64,000 bases of DNA from Gordionus sp. m RMFG-2023 (taxonomy: Eukaryota > Nematomorpha > Gordioida > Chordodea > Parachordodidae), in assembly GCF_954871325.1 (NCBI RefSeq), contig NC_088778.1:9643743-9707742 (forward strand), read 5' to 3'. A program made the position numbers and the translations under genes. This document shows positions 12,790 to 25,700 of this stretch, piece after piece (positions within the stretch are counted from its first letter, which is position 1; each line of letters begins with the position of its first letter). The notes beneath the pieces were generated by a model. It saw nothing but the letters and a program-made list of their open reading frames with translations, ran no database searches and was not told the origin of the DNA.

Positions 12790-14113
12790 CTAAAAATATT
12801 TACGATTTTTTTCTTTCTTTGGATAAATGAACAAAATTTAAATGAGAGATGTCTGTTATTTCCTTCGAATTAACCCCTTAGGAAATTTTGCCTTATTTCT
12901 TTTAATATTTTTTTAAGACCTATCTAGCTATTAATGCACAACTAGTTAAAAAAGGATCATCACTAGTTATGTTTCTTCCAAGGCCTTACTCTTTAGAAAC
13001 ATGATCATAATAATCGTAACTTTAGCTTGGAATTTCATATTCCAATATTGATTATTTTCTTTACTTTATATAATATTTCCTATTAGAAGGAATTCTAAAA
13101 AGGACATCGTCCAGCAAAATATTTGAAATAATTTAGAAAAATAAGCGAAAATGTTTATAGACAATGACACAACAAAAATTATTTTTTTATGAAATATTTT
13201 AGTTCATTAAATTTGTTATTTTTTTTATACAAGATAAAGAATAATAATCCATATGAATCTAAAATTGCCAAAAAAATTTGCGTGACAAAAGTTTCAAGTG
13301 TCTTAAAATGTTAAGGTGAAGGTAAGAGAGATTGAGAGCAAAGGGTGATAAAATACCTATATATAGTTAATTAACTAAATTAACTTAACAAAAATTAATA
13401 AAGTATCTATAATCATATGCTTTTATCGCAAGGTTGATTGGACCCTCAAAAGATACAACTTTTTAATATTTATGTTCCCGTTTGAATTTCGCGGAAATAT
13501 TTACCCTACTGGTAAACTAGGGTTAAATGAATTTATTAAACTAGAGGGAATGTTAAATAAGCTCAATTAAAAATGAATATTTATATCCTAAAATATTGAT
13601 TATGATTATATAAGCATATTTAATTAAATTTTTAAAATTATTTTTACTACAATTTTCTAAAAACCCCAAATTTTAAATTAAAATTTCGTAATGATATTAA
13701 ATGATCAATAGACTAAGATAATTTAAATTTAGACTTACATTAATAAAAAAACTTAATATGTTTTGGTCTCATTATTTTAGTTGTTTGATCAATCTACCAC
13801 ATGAAGGTATAAAATTTTTCTTTAAATTTATATAAAAAAGTAATGTTTGAAAAATAATATATATATTCACTATTTTAAATAGCTCATTCTTTTAGGATTC
13901 AAACAACGCAGCCAGGGAGGTCAATTGGAGAGTTTCCCTTTGGAAATTTGCCTGTTTTCATAAATATCATCTTAAGATAATAAGTTACCCCTAAACCCCC
14001 TTTCCCCTCAAAAATGTATATTGAAAAGAAAAATATAAAAGTTAATAACTTTTTAAAATAACAATATGTCTCCCCCCTCCTAACAAAATCCTGTTGCGCC
14101 TATGAATTCTAAA

Positions 14114-15892
14114 AAGGGAAGACTTGGGCTAGGTAAATCCCGGGGTTTGGCAAACCTCTTAATCTCATTTTAAAATTAAATAGACTAGAAGTTTAAATTT
14201 TATCCTAATATAGCTTTATTAGTATTATGTATCTATAGGCAAAAAGTCATTTGAAATAATTAATTAATTAAAAATTTTATTTAAGACAAAATTTTGATGT
14301 CAAATTCAAATTTACATAACAGAATTTTATTTTATTAAGTTATATAATCATTTATATACAAATTATTTATAGCAATGTTTTAACCCTCTCTTATAATTTA
14401 AGAAAACATTATGAGTACTTATTTTTTCTAGATATTATTTCAATCATGATTAGTCAATATTTAAAGCTATCAGGGCTTGCTAAACCCTACATGTCAATTA
14501 TGGTAGTTAGTATGGAAAAAATTATTTCAAAATCTTTGAAAGAAAATTTCATGACTGTGTATGAATGATATTTAGGATATATGCTAAAAAATAAATAATC
14601 TCTATAGTTATAAGTCCAAAATATTTATTAATTAACAAAATTAATTATCAATTTAATATAATAATTAGCTTCAATTTAAAAGTATTACGATATTTTGAAC
14701 AATAAAATAATTATTAATGAAAAAATGCATTTCAATTCATTAAAACCTTAAAAAACTGATGGTTTAAAGAGGCCCTTGCAGTGATTTGCCGGTAACTCAC
14801 TGAATCACGGGGAAATTTTTAATATTATTTTTTTTAATAAATATAAGTTCTTCTGAAATTTGGTAGAAATTTTTTAATGGAAGGGGTAAATTAAATATTG
14901 ATAAATCTTAAAATTAAATATTTTACCAAGTTATAACAATCTGAATGAAAATGGATATGATCATTACTCTGTCAATCATAGCAAAAACTTTATACACCCT
15001 AATGATATATCAACCCACACTCAACGTATTGAGCGTTTATGGAGGGATCTTAAGGCAAGCATCCCCAGAAATGGAAGAAAATCTTCCTCTCATTTATATA
15101 TAAGAATAATTAAAAATATGTCTAATATAATTAATTAAATTTTTAAATGATATAAATTTATATAGAACTATTTTTGTTTTTCCTTAAAAATATATATCTA
15201 TATTATCATTGTATATATATTATGTTTATTCAAATAAATTGATTAATTATCTAGTATTTGTAAGGATTATGAAAATTTTCACAAATAAAAAACTCCGTTT
15301 TTTTAAATTCTTAAATATACTCCTTTTGTTAAAATTTTTAAATATAATCCTTTTTAATTTTTAAATATCCGATTTTATTGTAAAAATACACCAAAATTCA
15401 ATTTGAATAATGCTCCGTTTTTTTTTAACTTTTAAATTTACTACGATTTTTTAAAATTTTAAATATACTCTTTTAATTGTAAAATTACACCAAAAAAATA
15501 TCCAAACGATCTTATTATTATTATTTTTTATAAAAAAAATTTGTTTTTTAATATTTAAAAAAATATTATAAAAAAATAAATAAAAAAAATATATTAAAAA
15601 TAAATAAATAAAAAAAAAATATTAAAAAAAAAAAAAATAAAAAATAATAATAAAAATTTCCCTGTGATTCAGTGAGTTATCGATTTGCCTAACACCGCTA
15701 TTGGGGCTTGTTGGGCAAAATTTCAACTTTTAGAAAAAATAAAATTTCAAAAATATGATTATATATAAAGGTACCTTTATAGAGTATAGCTATAGGTATT
15801 GATTCGTATATTTTTCTTTATAATATCTAAAAAAACACACGAGTTCAAGCCGATTTTGTAAAATTAAGTTCGACTAGCCTCAATCTCCCCAA
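14114..15892. mobile_element. Second copy of GTAGGGGAGACT TIR element, split by a Merlin insertion
   Basis: The outer parts (14114-14790 and 15682-15892) follow the order of the copy at 7183-8103, including GGTTTGGCAAACC..CTTAATCTCATT at the left and CCGCTATTGGGGCTTGTT at the right. It is more diverged at its ends than the first copy. The interruption is a separate transposon, so this copy is older than the Merlin insertion. Confidence 0.7.
14791..15681 (+). mobile_element. Merlin (IS1595/ISXO2-like) DNA transposon, decayed, nested
   Basis: The termini are GGTAACTCACTGAATCAC and the inverse GTGATTCAGTGAGTTATC. They are flanked by a perfect 8-bp duplication GATTTGCC (14783-14790 and 15682-15689). 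GG ends and 8-9 bp duplications are typical of Merlin. At about 14930-15090 the plus strand encodes a transposase remnant with NGYDHYSVNHSKNFIHP and THTQRIERLWRDLK. This matches the VNHS..F..P..THTQ.IE..W..LK signature of the ISXO2-like DDE domain. The rest of the transposase is missing, and the right half is poly-A/T-rich low complexity. It is not active. Confidence 0.88.
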
Positions 15893-16016
15893 AGTTTTAT
15901 TTATCTAGGCATGTTTAATAATAAGTAGAGATCTTTTTTATATATTTTATAAACGCGATTTGTTTTGTTTTATTTAATATACATCTTTGTTTAAAATTTT
16001 TTTTAATAAAAATTAA

Positions 16017-16390
16017 GTAGAGATCTGCAAAGCACGGCTAGTTCAGCCCAAATTTGATCATAACATAAAAAATAACGTGCTCAATTTTTTGTAAGTTTAC
16101 ACTATTATTTATAGATTTATTTTAGTTAGAAAGCTCTCAAAAGAAATAAGCATGTTGTAAATTTATATTAATCAATATATTAGCCTAAAATTAAAAAAAA
16201 TATATATTAAAATTATAAAGCCCAGAGCTGGCCTATTAACATTTTACAAAAAATCAGGAATTCTGTGACACTGCCTAATTTTTAGGTAGAAATTGCCCGA
16301 TCCGGCCCAAATTTTTTTTATTTACAAATTGCTCTAGCCCATTAAATTTTTTGCCCTACCCTCCCAATTTTTCATGTATATTCATGACAA
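16017..16390. repeat. GC-rich family A repeat copy (TAGAGATCTGCA end)
   Basis: It begins TAGAGATCTGCAAAGCACGG, the family A terminus seen at 46649 and 61363, and continues with GCCC/CCGGCCC words between AT stretches. The right end is not clear. It sits just downstream of the MSH4 stop codon. Confidence 0.5.
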
Positions 16391-16778
16391 AATATTCTGA
16401 TTTTTTAATTATTTTTGGTAATATGAATTAGTTATTAAATTTTAGGGAAATACTAGTTATAATTCTAATAAAATTTTTGAAAACTAATTTATATACAATA
16501 TTTTATATATATATATAATAGGGGAGGCAATAAATTGGGACACTTTCTGTTCTTAACCTAAATAAGTTCCTTACTATTAGAGATTTGCCTCACCCTGCCT
16601 CCTCCCCCCAAAATTTTCTAAACTAATTAAATTACTTGTGTACATATAAAAAATAATTAAAAAATCAAAAAATTTTGCATTGAATATTTAAATATACAGG
16701 ATCAATTTTACTGTTTAAACTTAATATTTAAACATCAAAATGAATTGAATTAAAATTTGCTAAATAAACAATTGTTTT

Positions 16779-19700
16779 CTAACTAGAGGTATCCATGTCC
16801 GAACTGGATAAATCGTCAAAATCATATCTCGTCTTTTTGCATCCTCGAGCCTCATTATCAGAAATATCTCCCCGATCAATCTTTTTGTCCCCGAAAATCT
16901 TTTCGTATTCTCGGAGATACAAATTTCGGTTCCTCCATAATTTTTGGATGTATAGACCCTCACAATTTTCTAAACCATCGTTGCCGATGTTATTATACAA
17001 AGATGACGATGATAAAAATATTTCATGAGCTAAGTCGTAGAGAGTTTCCATATTTCTACCGTAGTATGTATAATTCAATTCCCCGGTATCGTCATTGTAA
17101 ACGCTGTGATTGTCCTTTTGTATATGCATCTACATAAAAAAATATTTAAAAAGTGATTTATATAAAATTTTAAGAATTTTATAACTAAGGCTCTATCATT
17201 CAGGCTTAATAATTTCTCTTGATTTTAAGAGTATATAAAGGCCGGGGCTAGGCTCACACTTTTTTAAAATTATCTACTTTCCATATTTTTTTAAATCTTG
17301 GAAAACTTACATATTATAAATGACTACTATCACAATTTAATAATATAAAATCTTCTTTTAATTTTGCCAACATGCCTCAACGATGGAGTTAGTTAAATAA
17401 CGATGTGGGATTTCTAAACAATTTGATTTTCTGCCTTATGATTAAAAAAAGAAGCTATTTTTATTTATTAAAATTGATATTATTAGATTTAAAACAATTT
17501 ATATATTTTACTGTTTAAATTAGAAGTAACAAAATAATAACTATACAATAAAATTTCGCATAAATAAATAAAATTTATAACATAATTTTGATAATTACAA
17601 AGAAATTTAGGTTATATAAAATATTTGGTCTTATGCATATCATGAAAATTGATATAAGCAAATCAATTAACAAAAGATAAAATATAAATTGAATAAATAT
17701 TTTATAGTGATCAGCCCCGTAGCTATGGAGGGGGGGGGCAGACCTCCTCCAAAATTTACTTTATTGACTCATATTAAAAAAAACCCATAATTGCCCCCAA
17801 ATAAACTCCCCCCCCCCAACTGAAGCTTCCTGGCTATGAGCCTGATAATTATACATTCGCGGTTCAAAATACCTAACTTTACTAAACATGATTAAAATAA
17901 TATCGAAACATAAATAAATTGCGTAATAATATTTTCTAACTTTTTCATAAATTATAATCTTGTTTTTGCAAACGTTTTCCAAGTTGATATTAAAACTTTA
18001 TTATTCATATGAAAATATTATACAATATTAAAACCTATATTATGAGAAAATCCAAATATCCTGTTGTCCTTAATTTAAAAATGGGATCAAGTGGTTTGCC
18101 GCACCATATTCACTAGTCCTAGTCCTACCTATATGCTAAAAAGTTATAGCTCAAAAAAATTATTGCTCAAAATGTAGTATATGCTGATCACCATTTTCCC
18201 CTTTTCTATAGTCCAATAGCATAATATTATAGATATAAATATTTAAATATAAATAAACTTTATGTTTAGTAATCTTTTCGAAAGCTTCTTTAATATGTCC
18301 CATGACGTTTTTGGGAAAGGCGCAAAATTCAAATATTTTCATACCTACATTATTAAGAAATTAAATCCCTTTATTTTTGAAGAAAGTGAGCCTAAATTTG
18401 TAAATAAAATTATATATATGTATACCATACCATAATGGTAATTAAAAGATGATTGATGAGTGAGGGTATAATGATATATCAATTTTTCCACGCCATTTTC
18501 ATCATATTCAAACGATGCACTAAAATGATAACTAAAAAGATTTGTTAGATTTTTTAAAACGAATATATATCCTTCTATTTATTCACCGTTAAAAAATTAT
18601 ATCGTTTTAAAATTTCATACTCATAAATGCTAGTTATAATATGTATAAACAATGTTATCCTATATTTTTTTCAGGGATGTGAAATTAAACCCGGAACCCT
18701 CTTGAACTCTAATTTTGGCTGTACCCGAACCGGACCATATTTAAAAGTGGAGGATCCAAAGGTTCTAGGTGTCATAAAAAAATTTTAAAAATAAAAATAT
18801 TTTTTTAAGAAATAATATAAAAATATATTTTAAAAATAATATAAAATTTTTTAAATTTTATTAAATATTTTTTCGTGGAATCATTTATTTTATCTTCGCG
18901 TTTTTCTTCTTCCTGGACTTCCATTTTATTATGAGATTGATAATATAAATTATTTTCTAGTGTTGGTAATAATTTATTATGTAAATTTAATAATAGATTT
19001 CCCCAAAAATAGATATTACATCAAAAGTGCAGCCCATACTCTATAATTGGCTATTAATGATTGCCTAAAAAATAATCACTTAAACTATCATGATAAAGCA
19101 ATATCTAAGAACTCCCACAATTGTAAGAATATTAAAATCAATGAAAAGGTCAATGGCATTATTAGATTGCACAACACGTTGTCCTTAATTTGTATGAAGC
19201 TAGAACGATTATTAAGTTTGAAATATTTCTGTAATGATTTTATTATAGGAGCATGTGAAGTCATTTTGTCGGAAGATGATTGGTGCCAAATAAAGGACCT
19301 TACTAGTGTATTAGTTCCTTTAAAAATAACAACATTAAATATACAATCATAACAATTATGTTATCTGATTTTTATGGTATATGGATTAGATGCCGATTAT
19401 ATTTAGAGAGATTTACCAGTCCTTTATATAAGAAATATTAGAAAACATGTAAATTCGAGAGCAACAATATTTGCAAAATAGTGCTGTATACGCTTCTATA
19501 TATTTAGACCCTCGATATCAAGTTTTATTGAGTATTGAGCAAAAACAAATGGCTTAAGACCATCTTAAGGATTTATGGCATACGCAAAACTCCATTATTT
19601 ACAATATATTGGAGGCTACGACAATAATACCTACTGGTTGGTGATAATAATGATAAGATAGCAACATTGATGATGTTGAAATTTTGATAGAGAAAAGAAA

Positions 19701-22700
19701 AATCAAATTATCATCAGATAGAAAGGAGGATCAAAAAATGCCTATTGCATCTTTAAAAGAAAAGTTCTCAGAAGTTAAGAGAATAAATAAGGGTACAAAT
19801 ATTTTAAAATTCTGGAAAAAAAAATTCTTCAATATATCCAGAATTATATATCTTGTCTAAAAATCGTCATGGCTGTACCGGCGACACAAATACAATAATT
19901 TATGTATTATAAAGATAACTATCTATTTTAGGTAACGTAGAACGTGGATTTTCATCTTTGAAATTATATTGTCTAATTTACGCGGAAGTTTCAAGGATGA
20001 TATTTTATAAGATATTATAATTGTGCGATTGAATAAAACATTTAAAATATAAATTATTTCATTTTTTTTTATTTGTAAATTATGAATGTGTATAAATCGA
20101 ATTACAATAATAAATGAATGAAAAAAGTCTTATTTTGAGTCATTTTTTTTATGTTCCCTGCTCGAAACCGAACCCCGACCTGGACCCTTTTTTTTGTCGA
20201 AGGGTTCACATCCATGATTTTTTTATTATAAAGGATAAAGATAGAGAAAAAATAGCCACCTGCACTGCTAGTTTTAAAAAAAATTAATTTTTTCTAAAGG
20301 ATATTTATGTAATTATATAATATTACATATACTATATGTAGTAGGGCGTTGAACATGGGGAAATTTATGGTATGGAGAAATCTTATCATTTGTAGCAATT
20401 TTTTTTGAATTTTTAGTAGTGCTGTAAAGTAACTTCCAAAAGTAACGCCATTTTTTACCTTCTTCGGTAATGCGTTTCTTTTTTTTGAGTAACGGTAACG
20501 CAAAACGTTACTCGTTACTTTAGATTTTTTCTTAAAAAATATTTAAAAAAGAAAAACATATTTTATTGTACAATAAAATTACCTTTATTTATTTTTTAAT
20601 ATAAATAATTTAAGCCGAGTTTTTAATTTATATATACCACCATTCCTTCATTTTTATTTTTAATTCCCGTTGTTAAATTTTCAGTCATATGTTAATCTAA
20701 TTAATATTCAATCAAAATTCAAACTTAAATGTTAATAATTAATAATACTATTATTCTAATTTATAATTAATTTTAAGAATATTATGTCCATAGTTCTTAC
20801 TTCTTTAGAAGAAGATGATATAACTCTTCCCTAGCTCCAATTTGAAATACATCAATAAAGAAAATTAAGATATAAAGTCTACACTTTGTAAATGTAAATT
20901 ATGTCCTAACGCAAATATTGTAACCTCAATGTCCATTAAACTTATGAAGGTAAAAAGATGAATTAATGGTTAATGATGCTTACTACCAAGTGAATGTATG
21001 GAAATATTCTAAATACCAACCTAATTTGCTAAATACCGACCAAAATTTATTAAAATTTAATAAGACACTTATTATTTAATATATTAATACTGAATCACGT
21101 GGTCGAGTCCGGCCTCCTATATATTATCCCCCCAAGGATGGAACCACCAAGTTAGAATAAGAAAAAAAACATGACCATTCCCGGGATTCGAACCCGGGAC
21201 CATGGGATCAGTAAGCCAAGCTCTTGCCTACTAGGCCATAGAAGCTTCCCAAAAATCACGATTTTTCAAATATATATTATAAATATATTTGGTAGTGACC
21301 ATCCAAATGAAAAATGAACAAAATTCAAATTTGATATCATTAACCTGAATTAATATATTATTATTTTAAACATTTCTTTAATGATAGAATATTAAATCAT
21401 GGTTATGATAAAATAACCATTAAAGGAAGTATTCTTTCATAATATTTTGAAAAGCTTAATCATGAAATTAAAATATAAGCAATTAAATTATAGTATAGTA
21501 TAGGGCTGGGAACCAACATTAAAAACCAAGATTAACAAATATTATATTGAGTTTAAACAATAACTTCTATTTCTTGTTTTAGTATTGCTAAGCTATTGGT
21601 TTAACTTCAAATTGTTAATAAATTTAAAAAATAAAATAGTGATTTTAAAAAAACTTTGTTTAAATAAATATGTATTTTTAAATAAATATATATTATGAAT
21701 AAAAATATGAAGCTATTGTTTTAGAGAACTGAACCTAGATATTTTTCCTGATTCCTTTTTAAATGATAATTCTGAATTCTGAAAAGGATAAGAAATTGAA
21801 AATTAACAAAGCATATGACACCATGGCAAAGAAATTAGTGGATTTATTGTGTATCCCAAAAAAATGTCTATGTACAACTATGGATTATTTGTCAGCTTAT
21901 CATCGGTGTATAAAGAATATATTTTATAGATTGATAATATTGTCCTTTAAAATGTTTTTATTTAGGAATGACGGTACACTGGTCACACCCAGACACTCTT
22001 GAGTGGGTTTCTGCCAGCTTAGCTTGTAAAAGCTAAACCAAAAACACACATTTGATTATATAGCAAAAATAATCTTTGAAATTTTTACCATATAAATACA
22101 AAATAAAGTAACCAAATGTATTACCGACAATGCTAGAAATTAATAAAAGCTTTCATGTAAAAAAAATTATAATTTATTGAAAATTTATTAAAATATATAA
22201 AATAAACGAGGAGAGGATTCTCGGATGATGAAATAGTTCTCTAAAATTATTTGATCTATTTAAAAATCAAAATACTAATGATACTATTGTATAATTACCT
22301 AAGCATCATTCGTATTCAGCACGCACAAGTGAAATCTCATTGCAAGTTTTGACAGTACGATTCCATTTTAAACCCATTTCGAAAATTAAATTTTCTAAGT
22401 GTAAGCTATTGTGGAATAAACATGGGCAATCTTCAAACTGTGCAGAGAAAGATATCTAATTAAACCGGTTATAACAAGATGGAACTCTTTTTAGTCTTAT
22501 TAAGGAGAATTGAAAATTTGACGACCTGTGATAAATCTGAATTATAGAGATTTTCAGATAACGACAAGTTGTTTGTATGAATATTGTATGGTTAATGCTC
22601 ATTAAGAAATATGATATATATATATCATTTTATAGGTTATGAATCTGATTGCTACGGCTCTTTAAGTTTAGAGAGAGGAGAAAAAATACATTTGGAATAT

Positions 22701-25700
22701 CTCACTCCCACCATAAATATTATAATATTTAAAAAAATGGCATTAAATAATTTCAGGTTTTGTAAGCCGCTTATTGATTTAATCTTGGAAGGCATAGAGA
22801 AATGTTTACAGTTCACAAATATTGCTTACAATTTATATTTTGATTATCTTTTATTTTCAATAGATTTAAACACATCTATAATAAATATATACTATTAGTA
22901 ATAATTCACCTGCTATTTAAATTGGATTGGCCCTGGCTATAATTAGAGGTCAACAAAGAAAGAATATTAGATCTTATTTCCAGTTTGAGAAAAGATCTTA
23001 ATAAATAAAGAGCATGCTTAATTCCTTTATCCAACACACAGACCAAAATATTTTCTGAAAAAGATAAATATTTTGTTGATGAGGAAATATGAATGAAGAT
23101 TTTTGTGAAGATGATCTATTAAACTTTTTTCAAAATAAAGATAATTCTTTAAATATTTTGTATATAATATTTTATTTTTTAAGTAATGGCAACCCGTTAC
23201 TTTTGAATAGTAACTAACTAGCGTTCCTTTTTTAAAAAGGTAAAGAGTAACGGTAACGATTTGCTTTTTTCAGACGTAACGAGTAACAGTAACACGTTGT
23301 AGTAACGTTTACAGCACTAATTTTTTTAGAGACTTGATTTTGTTAGGAATGTAATTCCCAGTGTTCACATAATTTTGTCATGAAATTTTATAATAAAATT
23401 AAATAATGCAAAAACAATGAAAAAATTGATTTAAAATATATTTGTGGACACAATTGTCTAAAATTCATAGGGTACGGTACTATTCGCTGGAATACAATTC
23501 ATTGTAAAATTTAAAAAATGGTAACTATAACTAATTTTTAAAGGTTCCTACTTCCTATAACGCCTAGCAAAACCGGATTATACTAAAATCCCTAATATCT
23601 TATAACACATATATATATCTATCTAGAAGTGTGTAAAGATTTTATTAAGTTTTATATTATTATACTTATTGACCATGGGGTAAAAATTTTTCAATTTGCA
23701 CAGGAGTTTGAAATGCGTAGCTAAAAATGTGTAGGCCTTTTATATATCAATTTTAAAAAATAAATTATTCTTTAATATATGAATCAAAAGAGAGTATCTA
23801 ACTAAACCTTTAGAGCTCTAATAGGTATACCTTATGAAAGCAAACTATATTTTGAAATTTGAAATCGAGAAGGTTTATATATAAAATTACTATTTATCAT
23901 CTAGTATTTCCTAAATCTCATTTACAAATGCATTTAGTAAAATTCATTAGTTATAAATCAGTTACCACTACAATACGTAAAAGTCATATATATAATATAT
24001 CACCTTCAAATTAATAAGTGCCTCAGAAACAGCGCAGGATAAAGCAGAACCTAATTTGGTGTCAGTAGCTTATATTCAATTTTTATAAAATTATATACAG
24101 TATAATTTTTTTAATTCGAAGAAATATTATTAATTGTTTACCAATTCCTAATTCATCTATCAATATCAAGGATTCTTCATTAGCGTTTTGCAATATAAAT
24201 TTTAATCTTTTTAACTATTTTTTTTTGATTAATTGTATATTATTTCAGAATAAATATAACAATAATAATAATTTTAATTTTTTTACCTTGCCTACTTTAC
24301 TTAGAAACATATATCTTTTATATAAAAAAGAGGTGAATGAAAATTCTTTAAAGAGATTTGTAAACTTCTATCATTTGCGTAGAAAAATTATTTTCTAAGT
24401 CATCATTACACCCGAAAAATGAGAGAATTCTATCGAAAATTTTTATCTCGGCAGAGCTGGCTGGTATTAAGCACCCGATTTGAGACATTATTTGTAGTAA
24501 AGCTATCTGTTTTAAATAGGTTGTTTTTCCTGACTATAAATATTTTTATTTTAAATTTAATTAATATCAAAAATAAATATAAAAAAATTATACAAGGAAG
24601 AACACGATCCTGTATATGGTTCTTCATTTAATATACAGAGAGATTCTAAAAAGACAGGATTGCAAACAATATAAGGTTCGATTTTTATCTTTAAATATTG
24701 CCCTCCCTCTCCTTTTTAAAAATCTTAGAATATATAATTATGTTTAAAAAACATAGAGTAAAATACAACGCACTTTAGAAAACTATAACTAAAATATAGT
24801 TACATTTTTTGAAATTTACCAAATATATTTAAATATGAATTTAACTTTTAAATAACAAATTTTATTTAAAATTCCATTTTTTAAAATAATGAATAATTTG
24901 AACCTTCATTAGAAAAAAGCTAATATATCTGACGTAAAGTGTCAATTTTGTTTGGCTTGCTAGTGTAGCCCTGTAGTCATTAGAAGGACCCCCCCCCAAT
25001 CCCCTACCCTGGCTAGGTCTATTTAAAGGATATGAATTACATTAATATGATGAAATAGAAATTTTACCATTCCTTTCTACAAATATTATTAAAATAACAG
25101 GCTTAAATGTTAAAATATCTTGGTCAAACTTCGAGAATATTTTGGATTTCGCATAGAGAAGGATGGCAGTAGAGGCAATATTAGTGTTAAGTGTCTCCTA
25201 TGCCTTCCACTAAAAATGTATAATTTAACATCTAAGACATACACCGCCAATCCATGTGAATGTAAGATTATTTCCATATAACTTATTTTAAATAATTGCA
25301 CTAAGTTTTAGTTAGAAGTGCATGTTACAAGATTTTTATTTAGCTAAACATTATATAAATTTAATAATTAAATTAAACTGGCGTAATAATTTGAATGACT
25401 TTGAGTGCCTTCCCAGACACTTAGGGTTTTCGTCATAAATTAAACTTAGTAGCAATGCAAGATGCCAACAAGATCTTTTTATGATTATCTTTATAAGAAA
25501 GCATATTACATTGCCATATCATAAAGCTAACATTTGTATAATTATATAACTTGTAATGAAACTACAATCTTTTGTAATACTGTAAATTAAAAAAATGTAA
25601 CTAGTTACCTTTTTATGCATTAGTAATTGTATTTATCTTTCAAAAATAACTTTTAACAACACTATTTTTACGTAAGATACGAATTATTTGAAAAGAAGTA

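Larger units (their letters stand above)
12790..16778. other. Intergenic region between MSH4 and the unrecognised gene
   Basis: No further exon of either neighbour was recognised here. The region holds a fragment with CAGCCAGGGAGG and TGTTGCGCCTATGAATT near 13908-14107 (related to the hAT at 30671-31840), the nested TIR/Merlin pair at 14114-15892, and a GC-rich family A repeat at 16017-16390. The rest is unremarkable AT-rich DNA. Confidence 0.6.

Noticed and set aside
21176-21252. Functional tRNA gene on the minus strand
   Set aside because: Boxes A and B are good, but the acceptor arms do not pair, the anticodon stem is poor, and a SINE-like body follows.
23666-23760. An alternative frame of this MSH4 exon giving FSYAF instead of ATHF
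   Set aside because: The splice phase from exon 24004-24068 selects the frame with an intact LATHF motif, which also ends in the phase needed by 18431-18531.
25110-25301. Minus-strand open stretch with partial similarity to the MSH4 segment after Walker A
   Set aside because: The real counterpart (IPASSAEIKIFDRIL) is in 24366-24533, and this stretch cannot be placed without breaking phase.
25441-25560. A minus-strand stretch that looks like a decayed MSH4 Walker A exon (QCNMLSYKD), suggesting loss of ATPase
   Set aside because: The true exons 26007-26054 and 24366-24533 give an intact GPNM|SGKTT with perfect phase and much stronger identity. The resemblance was chance.
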